DNA of 64,000 bases. Source: Actinomyces respiraculi. GTDB taxonomy: Bacteria > Actinomycetota > Actinomycetes > Actinomycetales > Actinomycetaceae. The position numbers were made by a program, and so were the translations under genes. The notes below the pieces were generated by a model. The model was not told where the DNA came from and searched no databases. It saw only the letters and a program-made list of their open reading frames with translations. Positions 28,265 through 37,841 of the stretch are shown here, one piece after another. The stretch spans positions 2,356,001 to 2,420,000 of the forward strand of contig NZ_CP063989.1 of NCBI RefSeq assembly GCF_014595995.2. Reading direction: 5' to 3'. Numbering within the stretch: position 1 is the first letter of the stretch; each line of letters opens with the position of its first letter.

Positions 28265-29449
28265 TCAGGCGGCGGCGCCGGCGCGCTTCTTGTTGATGAG
28301 GTCGAAGGCGACCGCACCGAGCACCACGAGGCCCTTGACGGCCTGCTGGTAGTCGATGCCCACACCCATGAGGGACATGCCGTTGTTCATCACGGCCATG
28401 ACCAGACCACCGATCATCGCGCCGAGGACGGTGCCAATACCACCGGTGACGGCCGCGCCACCAATGAAGCAGGCCGCAATGGCGTCCAGCTCGAAGCCGT
28501 TACCGGCCTTCGGACCGGCGACGTTGAGGCGGGAGGTGAAGATGATGCCGGCGATCGAGGCCAGGAAGGAGCAGTTGACGAAGACGAGGAAGCGGACCCA
28601 CGTGACCTTGACGCCGGACAGGGCCGCCGCCTCCCGGTTGCCACCGATGGCGTAGACCTGGCGGCCCCACACCGTGCGGTTGGCGATGAAGGAGTACAGC
28701 ACGATGAGCACACCCAGGATGAGCAGCACGAAGGGCGTGCCCTTGTAGGTGGCCAGCAGCCAGGCGAAGGACATGCCAGCACCGCAGACGCCGACGATCT
28801 TGACGATCCACACGCCCACCGGCGAGACGGCCACCTCGTTGGCGATGGAGCGCCGGCGGGTGCGCCAGTCGCGCAGGACGAACACGGCGAGCAGGGCCGC
28901 GGCCAGCACAAGGGTGAACAGGTCGTAGCCGTATCCGCCCAGAAGCCCGTTGAGGAAGCCCGAGGCGATCGAGCGGAAGCCGCTCGGGAAGGGCGAGATC
29001 TGCACGTTGTTGAGCACGATCATCGTCAGTCCGCGGAAGATGAGCATGCCCGCCAGGGTGACGATGAAGGCCGGGATGCCCACGAAGGCGATCCAGAACC
29101 CGTGCCAGACACCCACGAGGATGCCGACGGTCAGGCCGGCGGCGACGCCGACCGGCCAGGGCAGGCCCCAGTTGACCGTGATGACACCCGCGACCGCTCC
29201 CGTCAGGGCGACGACGGAGCCGACCGACAGGTCGATGTCCGCCATGAGGATGGCGAAGAGCATGCCGATCGCCATGACGAGGATGTACGCGTTCTGCGTG
29301 ATGATGTTGGAGACGTTCTGCGGGGACAGCGACTGCCCGCCGGTCAGCACCGCGAACAGGGCGATGATGGCGACCAGGGCGACGGCGAGACCGCCGGAGC
29401 GCAGGTTGACGCTGAGCCTGTCACGCAGCGACATGGACGAGGTGGACAT
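28265..29449 (-). CDS. mmsB: Multiple-monosaccharide ABC transporter permease (CUT2, MmsB/GguB type)
   Basis: The 394-residue protein has about ten membrane spans and the CUT2 hallmark MADIDLSVGSVVALTGAVAG near residue 70 as well as GTVLGAMIGGLVMAVMNNGM near the C-terminus. The length and the long central loop match the MmsB/GguB group, which imports L-arabinose, galactose, xylose and similar sugars. The ATG shares one base with the mmsA stop (TGATG). Confidence 0.9.
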   Translation of the reverse strand: MSTSSMSLRDRLSVNLRSGGLAVALVAIIALFAVLTGGQSLSPQNVSNIITQNAYILVMAIGMLFAILMADIDLSVGSVVALTGAVAGVITVNWGLPWPVGVAAGLTVGILVGVWHGFWIAFVGIPAFIVTLAGMLIFRGLTMIVLNNVQISPFPSGFRSIASGFLNGLLGGYGYDLFTLVLAAALLAVFVLRDWRTRRRSIANEVAVSPVGVWIVKIVGVCGAGMSFAWLLATYKGTPFVLLILGVLIVLYSFIANRTVWGRQVYAIGGNREAAALSGVKVTWVRFLVFVNCSFLASIAGIIFTSRLNVAGPKAGNGFELDAIAACFIGGAAVTGGIGTVLGAMIGGLVMAVMNNGMSLMGVGIDYQQAVKGLVVLGAVAFDLINKKRAGAAA

Positions 29450-30987
29450 CAGCTTTCCTTCTCCTGGGTCATGTAGCGCATAAGGACCTCCTGGTCCGCC
29501 TCCTCGCGGGGCACGTCAGCAGTGATGCGGCCGGCGGAGAGGGTGTAGATGCGGTCACAGATGCCGAGCAGCTCAGGCAGCTCCGAGGAGATGACGAGCA
29601 CGGCCTTTCCGGCGTCCGCGAGCTGGTTGATGATGGTGTAGATCTCGTACTTGGCGCCGACGTCGATGCCTCGGGTCGGCTCGTCGAGGATGAGGACGTC
29701 GGGCTCGGTGGTGACCCACTTGCCCAGAACGACCTTCTGCTGGTTACCGCCGGACAGCCCGCCGACGCGCGATTCGATGGAGGGGGCCTTGACCTTCATG
29801 TCGCGGCAGGCCACAGCACTGGCCTGGCGCTCCTTGTGCAGGTCCAGCACGCCGCGGCTGGAGTAGCGCGCGGGCGAGGCGGAGACGACGTTGTGGTTGA
29901 TCGTCGCGATGAGGTTGAGACCGTAACGCTTGCGATCCTCCGAGACGTAGGCCAGGCCGTGCTCAATGGCGGAGGCGACCGTGGGAACCGCGATCTCCTT
30001 GCCGTCCTTGAAGATCCGGCCGGTGATGTCACGCCCGTAGGAATGGCCGAAGACGCTCATGGCGAACTCGGTGCGTCCGGCGCCCATGAGCCCGGCCAGT
30101 CCGACGACCTCGCCGTGGCGCAGCGTGAGGCTGGCGCCGTCGACGACCTTGCGGCTGGCGTCGTTGGGGTGGTGGACGGTCCAGTCCTCGATGCGCAGGG
30201 CCTCCTCGCCGATGGTGGACACGTGCTCCGGGTATCGGTTGTCGAGGCTGCGGCCCACCATGTGGCGGATGATCTCCGCCTCCTCGACGCCGCCCTCGCG
30301 GTGCATGTCGAGGGTGGTGATGGCGTGCCCGTCGCGGATGATGGTCGTGGAGTCGGCGATCTCGCGGATCTCGTTGAGCTTGTGGGAGATCACGATGCAG
30401 GTGATCCCCCGCTCCTGCAGACGACGCATGAGGTCGAGAAGGTGCTGGGAGTCCTCATCGTTGAGCGCCGCGGTGGGCTCATCGAGGATGAGGAGCTTGG
30501 CGTCCTTGGCCAACGCCTTGGCGATCTCCACGAGCTGCTGCTTGCCGACGCCGATGTCACGGATGCGGGTGGTGGGGTCCTCGTTGAGGCCCACCTCGCG
30601 CATCATCTTCTGGGCGCGCGACTTGGTCTCGTGCCAGTCGATGATCCCGCGCCTAGCGCACTCGTTGCCCAGGAAGATGTTCTCGGCGATCGACAGGTAG
30701 GGGCTGAGGGCGAGCTCCTGGTGGATGATCGCGATGCCCTTGGCCTCGGAGCTCTTGATGCCCGAGAAGGTGCACTCCTCGCCGTCGAAGAAGATCTGAC
30801 CCTCATACGTGCCGTGCGGGTGCACGCCGGAGAGTACCTTCATGAGGGTGGACTTGCCTGCACCGTTCTCGCCGCAGATGGCGTGAATCTCCCCGCGCGC
30901 CACCGAGAAGTTGACGTCGTCGAGAGCGAGGACGCCGGGGAAGCGCTTGGTAATCCCTCGCATCTCAAGGATGGTGTCTGTCTCCAT
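29449..30987 (-). CDS. mmsA: Multiple-monosaccharide ABC transporter ATP-binding protein (CUT2, MmsA/GguA type)
   Basis: The 512-residue protein holds two fused ABC domains. The first has Walker [10 protein letters not shown], a signature region [13 protein letters not shown] and Walker [12 protein letters not shown]. The second has a degenerate Walker A (GLMGAGRTE) but intact LSGGNQQKV and [12 protein letters not shown], normal for CUT2 ATPases. Start at 30987 with AGGAGAG upstream. It is the only sugar-importer ATPase in the window; CUT2 ATPases are not known to serve CUT1 permeases. Confidence 0.93.
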   Translation of the reverse strand: METDTILEMRGITKRFPGVLALDDVNFSVARGEIHAICGENGAGKSTLMKVLSGVHPHGTYEGQIFFDGEECTFSGIKSSEAKGIAIIHQELALSPYLSIAENIFLGNECARRGIIDWHETKSRAQKMMREVGLNEDPTTRIRDIGVGKQQLVEIAKALAKDAKLLILDEPTAALNDEDSQHLLDLMRRLQERGITCIVISHKLNEIREIADSTTIIRDGHAITTLDMHREGGVEEAEIIRHMVGRSLDNRYPEHVSTIGEEALRIEDWTVHHPNDASRKVVDGASLTLRHGEVVGLAGLMGAGRTEFAMSVFGHSYGRDITGRIFKDGKEIAVPTVASAIEHGLAYVSEDRKRYGLNLIATINHNVVSASPARYSSRGVLDLHKERQASAVACRDMKVKAPSIESRVGGLSGGNQQKVVLGKWVTTEPDVLILDEPTRGIDVGAKYEIYTIINQLADAGKAVLVISSELPELLGICDRIYTLSAGRITADVPREEADQEVLMRYMTQEKES

Positions 30988-31002
30988 CGTCTCTCCTGTC
31001 AT

Positions 31003-31042
31003 GTGGGTGGGTCGGCTCCGCTAGTGGAGCCGACCCACCCAC
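31003..31042 (-). terminator. 17-bp perfect hairpin after the CUT2 binding-protein gene
   Basis: Arms 31003-31019 and 31026-31042 are perfect over 17 bp with loop GCTAGT. The stem starts four bases after the binding-protein stop and ends 15 bases before the mmsA start, so it lies inside the operon and likely sets the ratio of binding protein to ATPase and permease. Confidence 0.75.
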
Positions 31043-31045
31043 TAC

Positions 31046-32191
31046 TCACTTGATCTCGTCGGCGGTGTAGTAGCCGGACTCGACCAGGACAGCCTCAACG
31101 TTGTCCTTGGTGACGATCTCCGCGGAGAGCAGGAAGGACGGAACGACCTTCACACCGTTGTCGTAGGTCTCGGTGTCGTTGACCTCGGGCGTCTCGCCCT
31201 TGAGTACCGCCACGGACATCTGGACGGCCGCGTCAGCGAGCTTGCGGGTGTCCTTGAAGATCGTGGAGTACTGCTCGTCGTGGAGGATGGAGATGATCGA
31301 GGGCTTCTCGGCGTCCTGGCCGGTGACGATCGGGTAGGGCAGGGAGTCCGTGCCGTAGCCGGCACCCTTGAGGGCGCCAAGGATGCCGATGGAGATGCCG
31401 TCGTAGGGGCTCAGGACACCGTCGACGCGCGAGCCGTCGGTGTAGGTGGAGGTGATGAGGTTGTCCATGCGGGTCTGGGCGGTGGCGCCGTCCCAGCGCA
31501 GGATGGCAACGGTGTCGAAGTCGGTCTGGCCGGACTTGACCTTGAGGACGCCCTTGTCAATGTAGGGCTGGAGCTTGTCCATGGCGCCGTTGAAGAAGAA
31601 CGGGGCGTTGTTGTCGTCCGGGGAGCCGGCGAAGAGCTCAATGTTGAAGGGGCCGGTGACGCCGGTGTCCTTGCCGTCCTTGTCGATGATGCCCATACCG
31701 GTGAGCAGCGAGGTGCCCATCTGGCCGCCGACGACGACGTTGTCGAATGAGGTGTAGTAGGAGACGTTCTCGTTGTCGCGGATGAGGCGGTCGTAGGAGA
31801 TGACCGGAATGCCGGCCTCGCCGGCGGCGTCGAGCTGGTTGGACAGGGCGGTGCCGTCGATCGGGGCAATGATGAGCAGGTTGACGCCCTGCGTGATCAT
31901 GTTGTCGATCTGGTTGGTCTGGGTGGGGATGTCGTCCTCGGCGAACTGGAGGTCGACCTGGTAGCCGAGCGCCTCGAGCTGCTTCTTGACGTTCTCGCCG
32001 TCCTTGATCCAGCGCTCGGAGGACTTGGTCGGCATGGCGACGCCGACCTTGATCTCAGAGGCGTCAAGGTTGGCGGTGTCGTTGGAGGCACCACCGCCGG
32101 CACCGGAGCCACCGCAGGCGGCCAGAGAGGCGGCGCCCGCGAGGGCGAGGGAGCCCGCGAGGACGGAACGGCGAGTGAGCATGCGGGACAT
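31046..32191 (-). CDS. chvE: ChvE-like sugar-binding lipoprotein (CUT2)
   Basis: The 381-residue protein is a type I periplasmic-binding lipoprotein. The signal [14 protein letters not shown] with lipobox LAAC (Cys26) is followed by a Gly-rich linker and the mature start [20 protein letters not shown]. Later motifs [24 protein letters not shown] and GQDAEKPSI match ChvE/MmsE proteins binding arabinose, xylose, galactose or glucose. Start at 32191 with AGGAGA upstream. It heads the CUT2 operon; its promoter at 32263-32290 has an operator half-site in the spacer. Confidence 0.92.
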   Translation of the reverse strand: MSRMLTRRSVLAGSLALAGAASLAACGGSGAGGGASNDTANLDASEIKVGVAMPTKSSERWIKDGENVKKQLEALGYQVDLQFAEDDIPTQTNQIDNMITQGVNLLIIAPIDGTALSNQLDAAGEAGIPVISYDRLIRDNENVSYYTSFDNVVVGGQMGTSLLTGMGIIDKDGKDTGVTGPFNIELFAGSPDDNNAPFFFNGAMDKLQPYIDKGVLKVKSGQTDFDTVAILRWDGATAQTRMDNLITSTYTDGSRVDGVLSPYDGISIGILGALKGAGYGTDSLPYPIVTGQDAEKPSIISILHDEQYSTIFKDTRKLADAAVQMSVAVLKGETPEVNDTETYDNGVKVVPSFLLSAEIVTKDNVEAVLVESGYYTADEIK

Positions 32192-32262
32192 GGGGAGTCT
32201 CCTCCTTGAGATGGGGTGGAGCCACGTGCGCACCAGTGCGTCCGCGCTCCCGAACGGGTGCA

Positions 32263-32290
32263 ATCTTAGCGTTCACAGACAAGATATCAA
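32263..32290 (-). promoter_or_regulatory. Promoter of the CUT2 operon with operator half-site
   Basis: On the minus strand TTGATA (32290-32285) and TAAGAT (32268-32263) are 16 bp apart, a good vegetative promoter. The spacer contains GTGAACGC, half of the palindrome GTGAACGTTCAC found in the araA promoter spacer. The inferred leader is about 65 bases. Confidence 0.65.
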
Positions 32291-32304
32291 GTCATCCGAA
32301 TCGA

Positions 32305-32335
32305 ATTTTACCGCAACATACCGCCATTTTACCGC
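32305..32335 (-). promoter_or_regulatory. Three helically phased TACCGC direct repeats upstream of the CUT2 promoter
   Basis: TACCGC occurs at 32309-32314, 32319-32324 and 32330-32335, that is at 10- and 11-bp steps; the outer copies extend to ATTTTACCGC. The array is just upstream of the -35 element, the usual place for an activator that binds one face of the helix. Confidence 0.55.
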
Positions 32336-32378
32336 GCAATCTATTCACTGGTCTAGATATTTCAGGACGCCTTAAACA

Positions 32379-32388
32379 TGAACGTTCA
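32379..32388. promoter_or_regulatory. LacI-type palindrome TGAACGTTCA
   Basis: The perfect 10-bp palindrome lies about 90 bp upstream of the CUT2 -35 element and 41 bp past the end of the LacI gene at 32430. It has the same core as the araA operator at 50074-50085. Confidence 0.55.
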
Positions 32389-32429
32389 CATTGTAGGGGC
32401 GCCGCCCGCGCCTCACAGGGCCCCCGGGG

Positions 32430-33455
32430 TCACACCGAGGAGCGCCGCACTCTGAGGGTCGGCGAGACCGAGTGCCACATCCCCGGCTCGCCCTCGAGGG
32501 CGCTGAGCAGCACCTCCAGGCACAGGCGCCCCAGCTCCTCGAAGGGCTGGGTCACCGTCGTCAGCGCCGGGGCGAAGAACGCCGAGCCCGCCGTGTCGTC
32601 ATAGCCGACGACGGCCAGGTCCTGCGGCACGCGCACCCCCTGGTCGCGCGCCGCCGCCAGCAGCCCCAGGGCCATGAGGTCGTTCGAGCAGAACACGGCG
32701 TCCGGGGCCCGCTGCGGCCCCTCGGCCGCGATCTGCAGGCACAGGGCCGTGCCCGCCTCGTAGCCCGACTCAGCCGTCCAGTCCCCCGAGAACCGCCCGG
32801 CCGGGGCCAGCCCCGAGTCCTCCAGGGCACTGCGCCAGCCCCGCTCACGCGCCTGGGCGTCGAACCAGTCGTCCGGCCCCGCCACGTAAGCGATCCGACG
32901 GCGTCCGGCACCGATGAGGTGACGCACGACCATCCGGGCGCCCAGCTCCTGGTCCACCGAGACGACGTGAATGCGCCCCTGCGGCTCGAAGCCGTCCGCC
33001 ACGACCACCATCGGCACGCTGCGCGCCGCCGCCGTGGCCGCCGCCGCGATCCCGGTCCTCGGGGCCACGGAGATGATGCCGTCCACCTCCCGGTTGACGA
33101 GGAAGCCGAAGGCCTCAGAGATCTCGACCTCGTCGCTCGTCTGCAAGGAGGTCACCAGGGTGCCGTAGCCCGCGTCGCGCGCGGCCGCCTCGATGGCGCT
33201 CGCCGTCGAGGCCGGCCCGAAGAACTCCGAGGAGGCCGTCACCACGCCGATGAGGCGCGAGGAGGAGGTCACCAGCGCCCGGGCCGCCATGTTGCGGCGG
33301 TAGCCGAGCTCCTTGATGGCCTTGAGAACCTTGTCGCGCGTCGCCGGGCGCACCCCCTCGGGGGAGTTCAGCACGCGCGAGACCGTCTGGTGGGACACAC
33401 CCGCCAGACGGGCAACGTCCACCATTCCGGGCCTGCGCCCCTTGTCCTCACTCAT
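32430..33455 (-). CDS. LacI-family transcriptional regulator (end of the arabinan cluster)
   Basis: The 341-residue protein has the HTH MVDVARLAGVSHQTVSRVLN (residues 11-30), hinge RRNMAARALVTSSSR and a complete sensor domain with QELGARMVVRHLIGAGRRRI. It lies 30 bases after the aldose epimerase gene in the same direction, the last gene of a long same-strand run, and directly upstream of the CUT2 operon. Either set could be its target. Confidence 0.9.
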   Translation of the reverse strand: MSEDKGRRPGMVDVARLAGVSHQTVSRVLNSPEGVRPATRDKVLKAIKELGYRRNMAARALVTSSSRLIGVVTASSEFFGPASTASAIEAAARDAGYGTLVTSLQTSDEVEISEAFGFLVNREVDGIISVAPRTGIAAAATAAARSVPMVVVADGFEPQGRIHVVSVDQELGARMVVRHLIGAGRRRIAYVAGPDDWFDAQARERGWRSALEDSGLAPAGRFSGDWTAESGYEAGTALCLQIAAEGPQRAPDAVFCSNDLMALGLLAAARDQGVRVPQDLAVVGYDDTAGSAFFAPALTTVTQPFEELGRLCLEVLLSALEGEPGMWHSVSPTLRVRRSSV

Positions 33456-33485
33456 CGCAGCCGACCTCCCGGCGCCACACAGACG

Positions 33486-34442
33486 TCAGGCCTCCTCGCA
33501 CAGGCGGTAGACGAACTCGTGGGACTCGCCGACGGCGAGGGTCAGGAGGTCCTGACCCGTGTTGAAGGCGTTGGGCGGGCAGGTCATGGGCTCGACGGCG
33601 ACGCCCGGGCGCCCCAGCTGGTCCGCGGTGTAGAGCTGGCACCACGCGACGTTGGAGGTGATGACGGCGCTGCGACCGCCGTCGCCTCCACTCAGGCGCA
33701 CCGACCACATCCCCTCGGGCAGGCCGGTGTAGGCATTGTCGGTCTGGGTGTCGCCCACGAGGCGGCCGCCGCGCCAGTCCCAGTCGCTGCCGGTGATGTC
33801 ACGGGTGCCGGTTGGCGCCATCGTGTCCGGATCGACGTCGAGCACGAGGTCGGCGGGCATCTCGAGCACGCACTCGTCCAGCGGCACGGAACGGGTGAGA
33901 TAGGGGTGGCAGGACACGCCGTAGGGGGCGGGCGCCGCCTCGCCGTCGACCAGCGGCGCACCCGTGGCGACGATGCCCCGTGCCGCCGCACCAACGTTCG
34001 TCGTCGTCGTCGTGACAGTCAGACCCGTGGTGACGTCGAGACTGAAGCGGACGGTGACCTCCAGGGCCCAGGGGTAGGCGTAGGAGGCCGGCAGGGCCAG
34101 CTCGAGGAGGACCACCTCGCTGGGCTCACCCTCCTGCGGGGTGTCGGAGGCAACGGCGAAGTCGGACCAGCCGACGAGGCCGTGCAGGGCGGACCCGGTC
34201 TCCGGCTCGTTGCAGGGCACCGGGTAGGTCTCGCCCCGGTAGGTGTAGACGGAACCCTTGATGCGGTTGGGCCAGGGCACGAGGGTGCGGCCCTGCCAGC
34301 CCTCCGGCATGGAGGTGGCGGCGTCGAAGGGGATGACGACGTCGCACCCCTCGTGGCGCAGGTGGACGAGGGTGGCCCCCTGGGTGGCGACGCGGGCCTC
34401 ATAGGCGCCGGCGCGCAGATCGATGAGCTCGCCGTTGATCAT
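33486..34442 (-). CDS. Aldose 1-epimerase (mutarotase) family protein
   Basis: The 318-residue cytoplasmic protein has the galactose mutarotase-like beta-sandwich. Expected catalytic elements are LVPWPNRIKG near residue 57, LHGLVGWSDF near 85, the general-acid His in VSCHPYLTRS near 177 and the general-base Glu in VAVEPMTCPPNAF near 287. It would interconvert alpha and beta anomers of sugars freed inside the cell. The ATG at 34442 has GGAAGG upstream. A 15-bp hairpin separates it from the permease gene. Confidence 0.88.
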   Translation of the reverse strand: MINGELIDLRAGAYEARVATQGATLVHLRHEGCDVVIPFDAATSMPEGWQGRTLVPWPNRIKGSVYTYRGETYPVPCNEPETGSALHGLVGWSDFAVASDTPQEGEPSEVVLLELALPASYAYPWALEVTVRFSLDVTTGLTVTTTTTNVGAAARGIVATGAPLVDGEAAPAPYGVSCHPYLTRSVPLDECVLEMPADLVLDVDPDTMAPTGTRDITGSDWDWRGGRLVGDTQTDNAYTGLPEGMWSVRLSGGDGGRSAVITSNVAWCQLYTADQLGRPGVAVEPMTCPPNAFNTGQDLLTLAVGESHEFVYRLCEEA

Positions 34443-34569
34443 GATCGGCCTTCCGCAGGTGAGGAGGGGTTCGTGGCACAAGGTACACGCGCCCGCCCAG
34501 GCGGGCGGCCGGACGACGGCGTTACCCGACGACGACGCCCGACGGCGGCCGGGCACGTCACACGCGCCG

Positions 34570-34604
34570 GCCGGGGCGGGCCCCTTGACGGGGCCCGCCC
34601 CGGC
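34570..34604 (-). terminator. 15-bp perfect hairpin after the CUT1 system 3 permease genes
   Basis: Arms 34570-34584 and 34590-34604 pair perfectly with loop TTGAC. It begins 22 bases after the MalG-like stop. It could end the transporter transcript or reduce read-through into the epimerase gene; there is no T-run. Confidence 0.6.
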
Positions 34605-34625
34605 ACAAGGAGAGTCAGGGGCGGG

Positions 34626-35555
34626 TCACTGGCCGCCCAGGCCCGTGGTGGCCACGGCCTTGACGATCTGCCGCTGGAAGAGCATGAACAGGATCGTCAG
34701 GGGCAGGGCCGCGATCATGGCGGAGGCCATGGTCTGGGCGTAGATGATGCCGTAAGCGTTCTTCACGGTGGACAGCCCGACCGGCAGGGTCATGAGGTCG
34801 GGGTTGTTCGTCACGATGAAGGGCCACATGAAGTTGTTCCAAGCGCTGATGAACACGAAGATCGCGACAGCGGCGACGATGGGCCTGGACACCGGCAGGA
34901 CAACATTCCAGAACAGGCGCCAGTTGCCGGCCCCATCGACGCGAGCCGCGTCCTCGATCTCCTGGGGCACCTGGTCGAAGTACTGCTTGAAGATGTACAC
35001 CATCATCGGCGCCACCGTCTGAGGCAGGATGACGCCCCAGAACGTGTCGATGAGGTTGAGGGCGTCCATCTCCTTGAACAGCGGGACGATGAGGATCTGC
35101 CCCGGCACCATGATGAGCGCGATCGTGAGGGCGAACAGCATGCGGCGTCCCATGAAGACGGTGCGTGAGAAGGCGTAGCCGGCCAGGGCGCAGATGATGA
35201 CAGTCAGGACCGTGACGGCCGCGGCGATGAGCAGGGTGTTCCACATCCATGTGAAGACCTCGCCCCGCTCGAAGACGGTGCGGTAGTTCTCCAGGGTGAA
35301 GCCGCCCTCGGGGAACCAGCGCAGGGGCAGGGACTGGGCCTGGGTCTCGGTCTTGAGGGAGGTGTCCACGGCCCAGGCCAGGGGCAGGAGCCACCCCAGG
35401 GCAACGAAGGCGAGGATGAGGAGGGCGATGACGCGTCCGGTCCTGGACCGGCCCATGAGCAGGCCCCGGGTGCGCCGGGTCTCCGCCCGCCGCTCGGCCC
35501 GAGCGCGGGCGCGTGCCTGCACGAAGGTGGGGGGCTGGAGGATCTCAGCGCTCAT
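34626..35555 (-). CDS. Carbohydrate ABC transporter permease, MalG-like (CUT1 system 3)
   Basis: The 309-residue protein has a basic cytoplasmic leader of about 35 residues, six spans and the loop DAARVDGAGNWRLF near residue 194. Its ATG overlaps the end of the MalF-like gene by 11 bases. Confidence 0.9.
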   Translation of the reverse strand: MSAEILQPPTFVQARARARAERRAETRRTRGLLMGRSRTGRVIALLILAFVALGWLLPLAWAVDTSLKTETQAQSLPLRWFPEGGFTLENYRTVFERGEVFTWMWNTLLIAAAVTVLTVIICALAGYAFSRTVFMGRRMLFALTIALIMVPGQILIVPLFKEMDALNLIDTFWGVILPQTVAPMMVYIFKQYFDQVPQEIEDAARVDGAGNWRLFWNVVLPVSRPIVAAVAIFVFISAWNNFMWPFIVTNNPDLMTLPVGLSTVKNAYGIIYAQTMASAMIAALPLTILFMLFQRQIVKAVATTGLGGQ

Positions 35556-36483
35556 TGCTCTTGTCCTTCCGTGTGCGGGTGAGGAGCTGGAAGGCGACCG
35601 TGATGACGATGATGACCGCGAAGAAGATGTAGGACATGGCCGAGGCGTAGCCCATGCGGTAGTTCGTGAAGCCGGTGTCGTAGATGTACTGGAGGATCGG
35701 TCGCGTCGAGCCCTCCGGCCCGGACCCTCCGTTGAAGGCGATGAACATCTGGTCGAAGACCTTGAGCGAGGCGATGACCTGCAAGGTGGCGACGAGGACA
35801 GTGGTGCCGCGCAGTTGCGGGAGGGTGACCGACCAGATCTTGCGCCAGAACCCGGCCCCGTCGACCTCGGCGGCCTCGTAGAGCAGGTCCGGGATGGCCT
35901 GGAGGCTGGACAGGTACAGCAGGAAGTTGAAGCCGACCGTCCACCAGACGGTGAGCACGACGATGGACCACATGGCGACGTCGACGTCGGTGAGCCAGCC
36001 CACCTTGTCCAGACCGATCTGCTGGATCCAGTAGTTGACGAAGCCGACGTCGGAGTTGAACAACCAGGTCCACACCTGCACGACGACGGCCACGGGCAGC
36101 AGGTAGGGGGCGAAGAAGGCCAGGCGCCAGAACCACTGGCCGGGGATGCCGATGTAGACGAGCAGGGCCATGACCAGGGCGATGAGCACGAGGGGGACGG
36201 TGCTCATAACCGTGAACATCACGGTGTTGCCCAGGGTGGCCCACATGGTCGGGTCCGCGAAGGCCTCGGCGTAGTTGTCGATCCCGACGAACCCTCCGTT
36301 GCCCATGAGGGACTGTTCAGTGAAGGACAGCCACACGCCGTAGAGGACCGGGATGATGAGGAACAGGACGGCGACGACGACGAAGGGGATGAGGAAGGGC
36401 AGGCCCGAGCCGAGCCGCTTGACGGCCTGTGTGGTGGCGACGTCGCGGGCGCCCCGGCGCTGAGCAGCGATCGAGGAGGACAT
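35545..36483 (-). CDS. Carbohydrate ABC transporter permease, MalF-like (CUT1 system 3)
   Basis: The 312-residue protein has six membrane spans and the loop EAAEVDGAGFWRKIW near residue 203. AAAGGAA lies upstream of the ATG, and the gene starts 19 bases after the binding-protein stop, so the three genes form one transcript. Confidence 0.9.
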   Translation of the reverse strand: MSSSIAAQRRGARDVATTQAVKRLGSGLPFLIPFVVVAVLFLIIPVLYGVWLSFTEQSLMGNGGFVGIDNYAEAFADPTMWATLGNTVMFTVMSTVPLVLIALVMALLVYIGIPGQWFWRLAFFAPYLLPVAVVVQVWTWLFNSDVGFVNYWIQQIGLDKVGWLTDVDVAMWSIVVLTVWWTVGFNFLLYLSSLQAIPDLLYEAAEVDGAGFWRKIWSVTLPQLRGTTVLVATLQVIASLKVFDQMFIAFNGGSGPEGSTRPILQYIYDTGFTNYRMGYASAMSYIFFAVIIVITVAFQLLTRTRKDKSNER

Positions 36484-36502
36484 GGTGCGTGTTCCTTTCT
36501 GC

Positions 36503-37840
36503 TCAGGCGGGCGGGTTCTGGGCCAGCATCGTGTTGAGGCGCTCGATGAGGCCGTCGACGGCCCCCTCGGCGTCGACGGACCCCGACAGCCAGCAGGACT
36601 GCATCACCTCGGCGACGCGTGCCTGGAAGTCGGAGCCGGAGCCGGTGAACCAGGACGAGGGTTCGAAGACGGCCTCCTCCATGGCGTTGGCGTAGTGGGC
36701 CTGCGGGACGAGCTCGGCGTACTCGGAGGAGCGGGTGACCTCGAGGTTGGCGGGCGTGTGTCCGCCGGCCGCCCAGTCGAGGGAGTTCTTCAGCATCCCG
36801 GCGACGACCTGGTAGGCGGCGTCGCGCCTGGTCTCATCGACGCGGTCCTGGTGCGGCAGGACGAAGACGTGGCAGTCGCCGAAGGTGGCGGGCGTGCCGA
36901 AGATGTTGGGCATCGTCATGGCGTCAAAGGTGATGCCGGCTTTGAGGAAGGACTGCAGCTCCCAGTTGCCCATGAAGGTGATGCCGGTGCGTCCGGTGGA
37001 GAAGGAGGCGATGGCGCCGCCGTAGTCCATGTCCGGGTCGGCCACCTCGCCGTCGAGCATGTCGGCGACGAACTGGGTGACCCGGATGGCCTTGTCGCGG
37101 TCGAGGACGGCCTCCTGGCCGGGGACAAGCGTGGCGGTGGCGCCGGTCTGGTAGTACAGGCCCCACCACATGCGGCTCACCTGGGCGCCGTCACCGGTGT
37201 AGCCGAAGGAGATGCCCTTGTCTCCGGTGACCTTGGCGAGCGCGCGACCGGCGTCGATGAGGGCCTCGGGCGAGTCCAGACCACTGAGCCTGCCGTCGGG
37301 ATCGAGCAGGCCGGCATGGTCGCACAGGTCGGTGTTGTAGAACATGAGGAAGGCGTGGAAGTCGAGGGGCACGGCGACGTGCTCACCGTCCACGACGCAC
37401 GTGTTCCACAGGGCGGGCGGGAACATGTCCGGGGTGACGCCGTGCTCGGCCAGGCGCCCCATGTCCCAGGTGTCGAGCAGGCCGCCGGGCGCGTAGCCGA
37501 CGACGCGGGTGGCGTGCATGACCGCGAGGTCGGGCGAGCGCCCGCCCACGGAGGACATCGCGAGCTTCGTGTAGTAGGGGCCTCCCCATGTCAGGACGAC
37601 GGGGTCGATCTCGAGGCCGGGGTTCTGACTGTCGACGGTGTCCATCATGGCCTGGAACACGCCGCCGTCGCCGCCGGTGAACAGGTGCCACAGCTGGACG
37701 GGCGTGACGTCTGCCGATGCAGCCCGCGAGCAGCCGCCCAGCAGGCCCGCCCCGGCGAGCGAGACGCCCGAGAGCATGGCGGCGGATAGAACATGGCGTC
37801 GACTGGGCATGCCCCGTCCGGGGACCCAGAGCTGACTCAT
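36503..37840 (-). CDS. Sugar-binding lipoprotein of CUT1 ABC transporter 3
   Basis: The 445-residue family 1 binding protein has a short basic start, SRRHVL, a hydrophobic stretch and lipobox LGGC (Cys37 counting from the ATG at 37840). The mature part begins VTPVQLWHLFTGGDGGVF. Two adjacent ATGs fit (37843 and 37840); the second is better spaced from AAGGAGG. The ribosome-binding site sits in the loop of a small hairpin. The frame stays open upstream but that part overlaps another gene and is not protein-like. The ligand is unknown; the arabinan cluster context suggests arabino-oligosaccharides. Confidence 0.88.
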   Translation of the reverse strand: MSQLWVPGRGMPSRRHVLSAAMLSGVSLAGAGLLGGCSRAASADVTPVQLWHLFTGGDGGVFQAMMDTVDSQNPGLEIDPVVLTWGGPYYTKLAMSSVGGRSPDLAVMHATRVVGYAPGGLLDTWDMGRLAEHGVTPDMFPPALWNTCVVDGEHVAVPLDFHAFLMFYNTDLCDHAGLLDPDGRLSGLDSPEALIDAGRALAKVTGDKGISFGYTGDGAQVSRMWWGLYYQTGATATLVPGQEAVLDRDKAIRVTQFVADMLDGEVADPDMDYGGAIASFSTGRTGITFMGNWELQSFLKAGITFDAMTMPNIFGTPATFGDCHVFVLPHQDRVDETRRDAAYQVVAGMLKNSLDWAAGGHTPANLEVTRSSEYAELVPQAHYANAMEEAVFEPSSWFTGSGSDFQARVAEVMQSCWLSGSVDAEGAVDGLIERLNTMLAQNPPA

Positions 37841-37841
37841 C

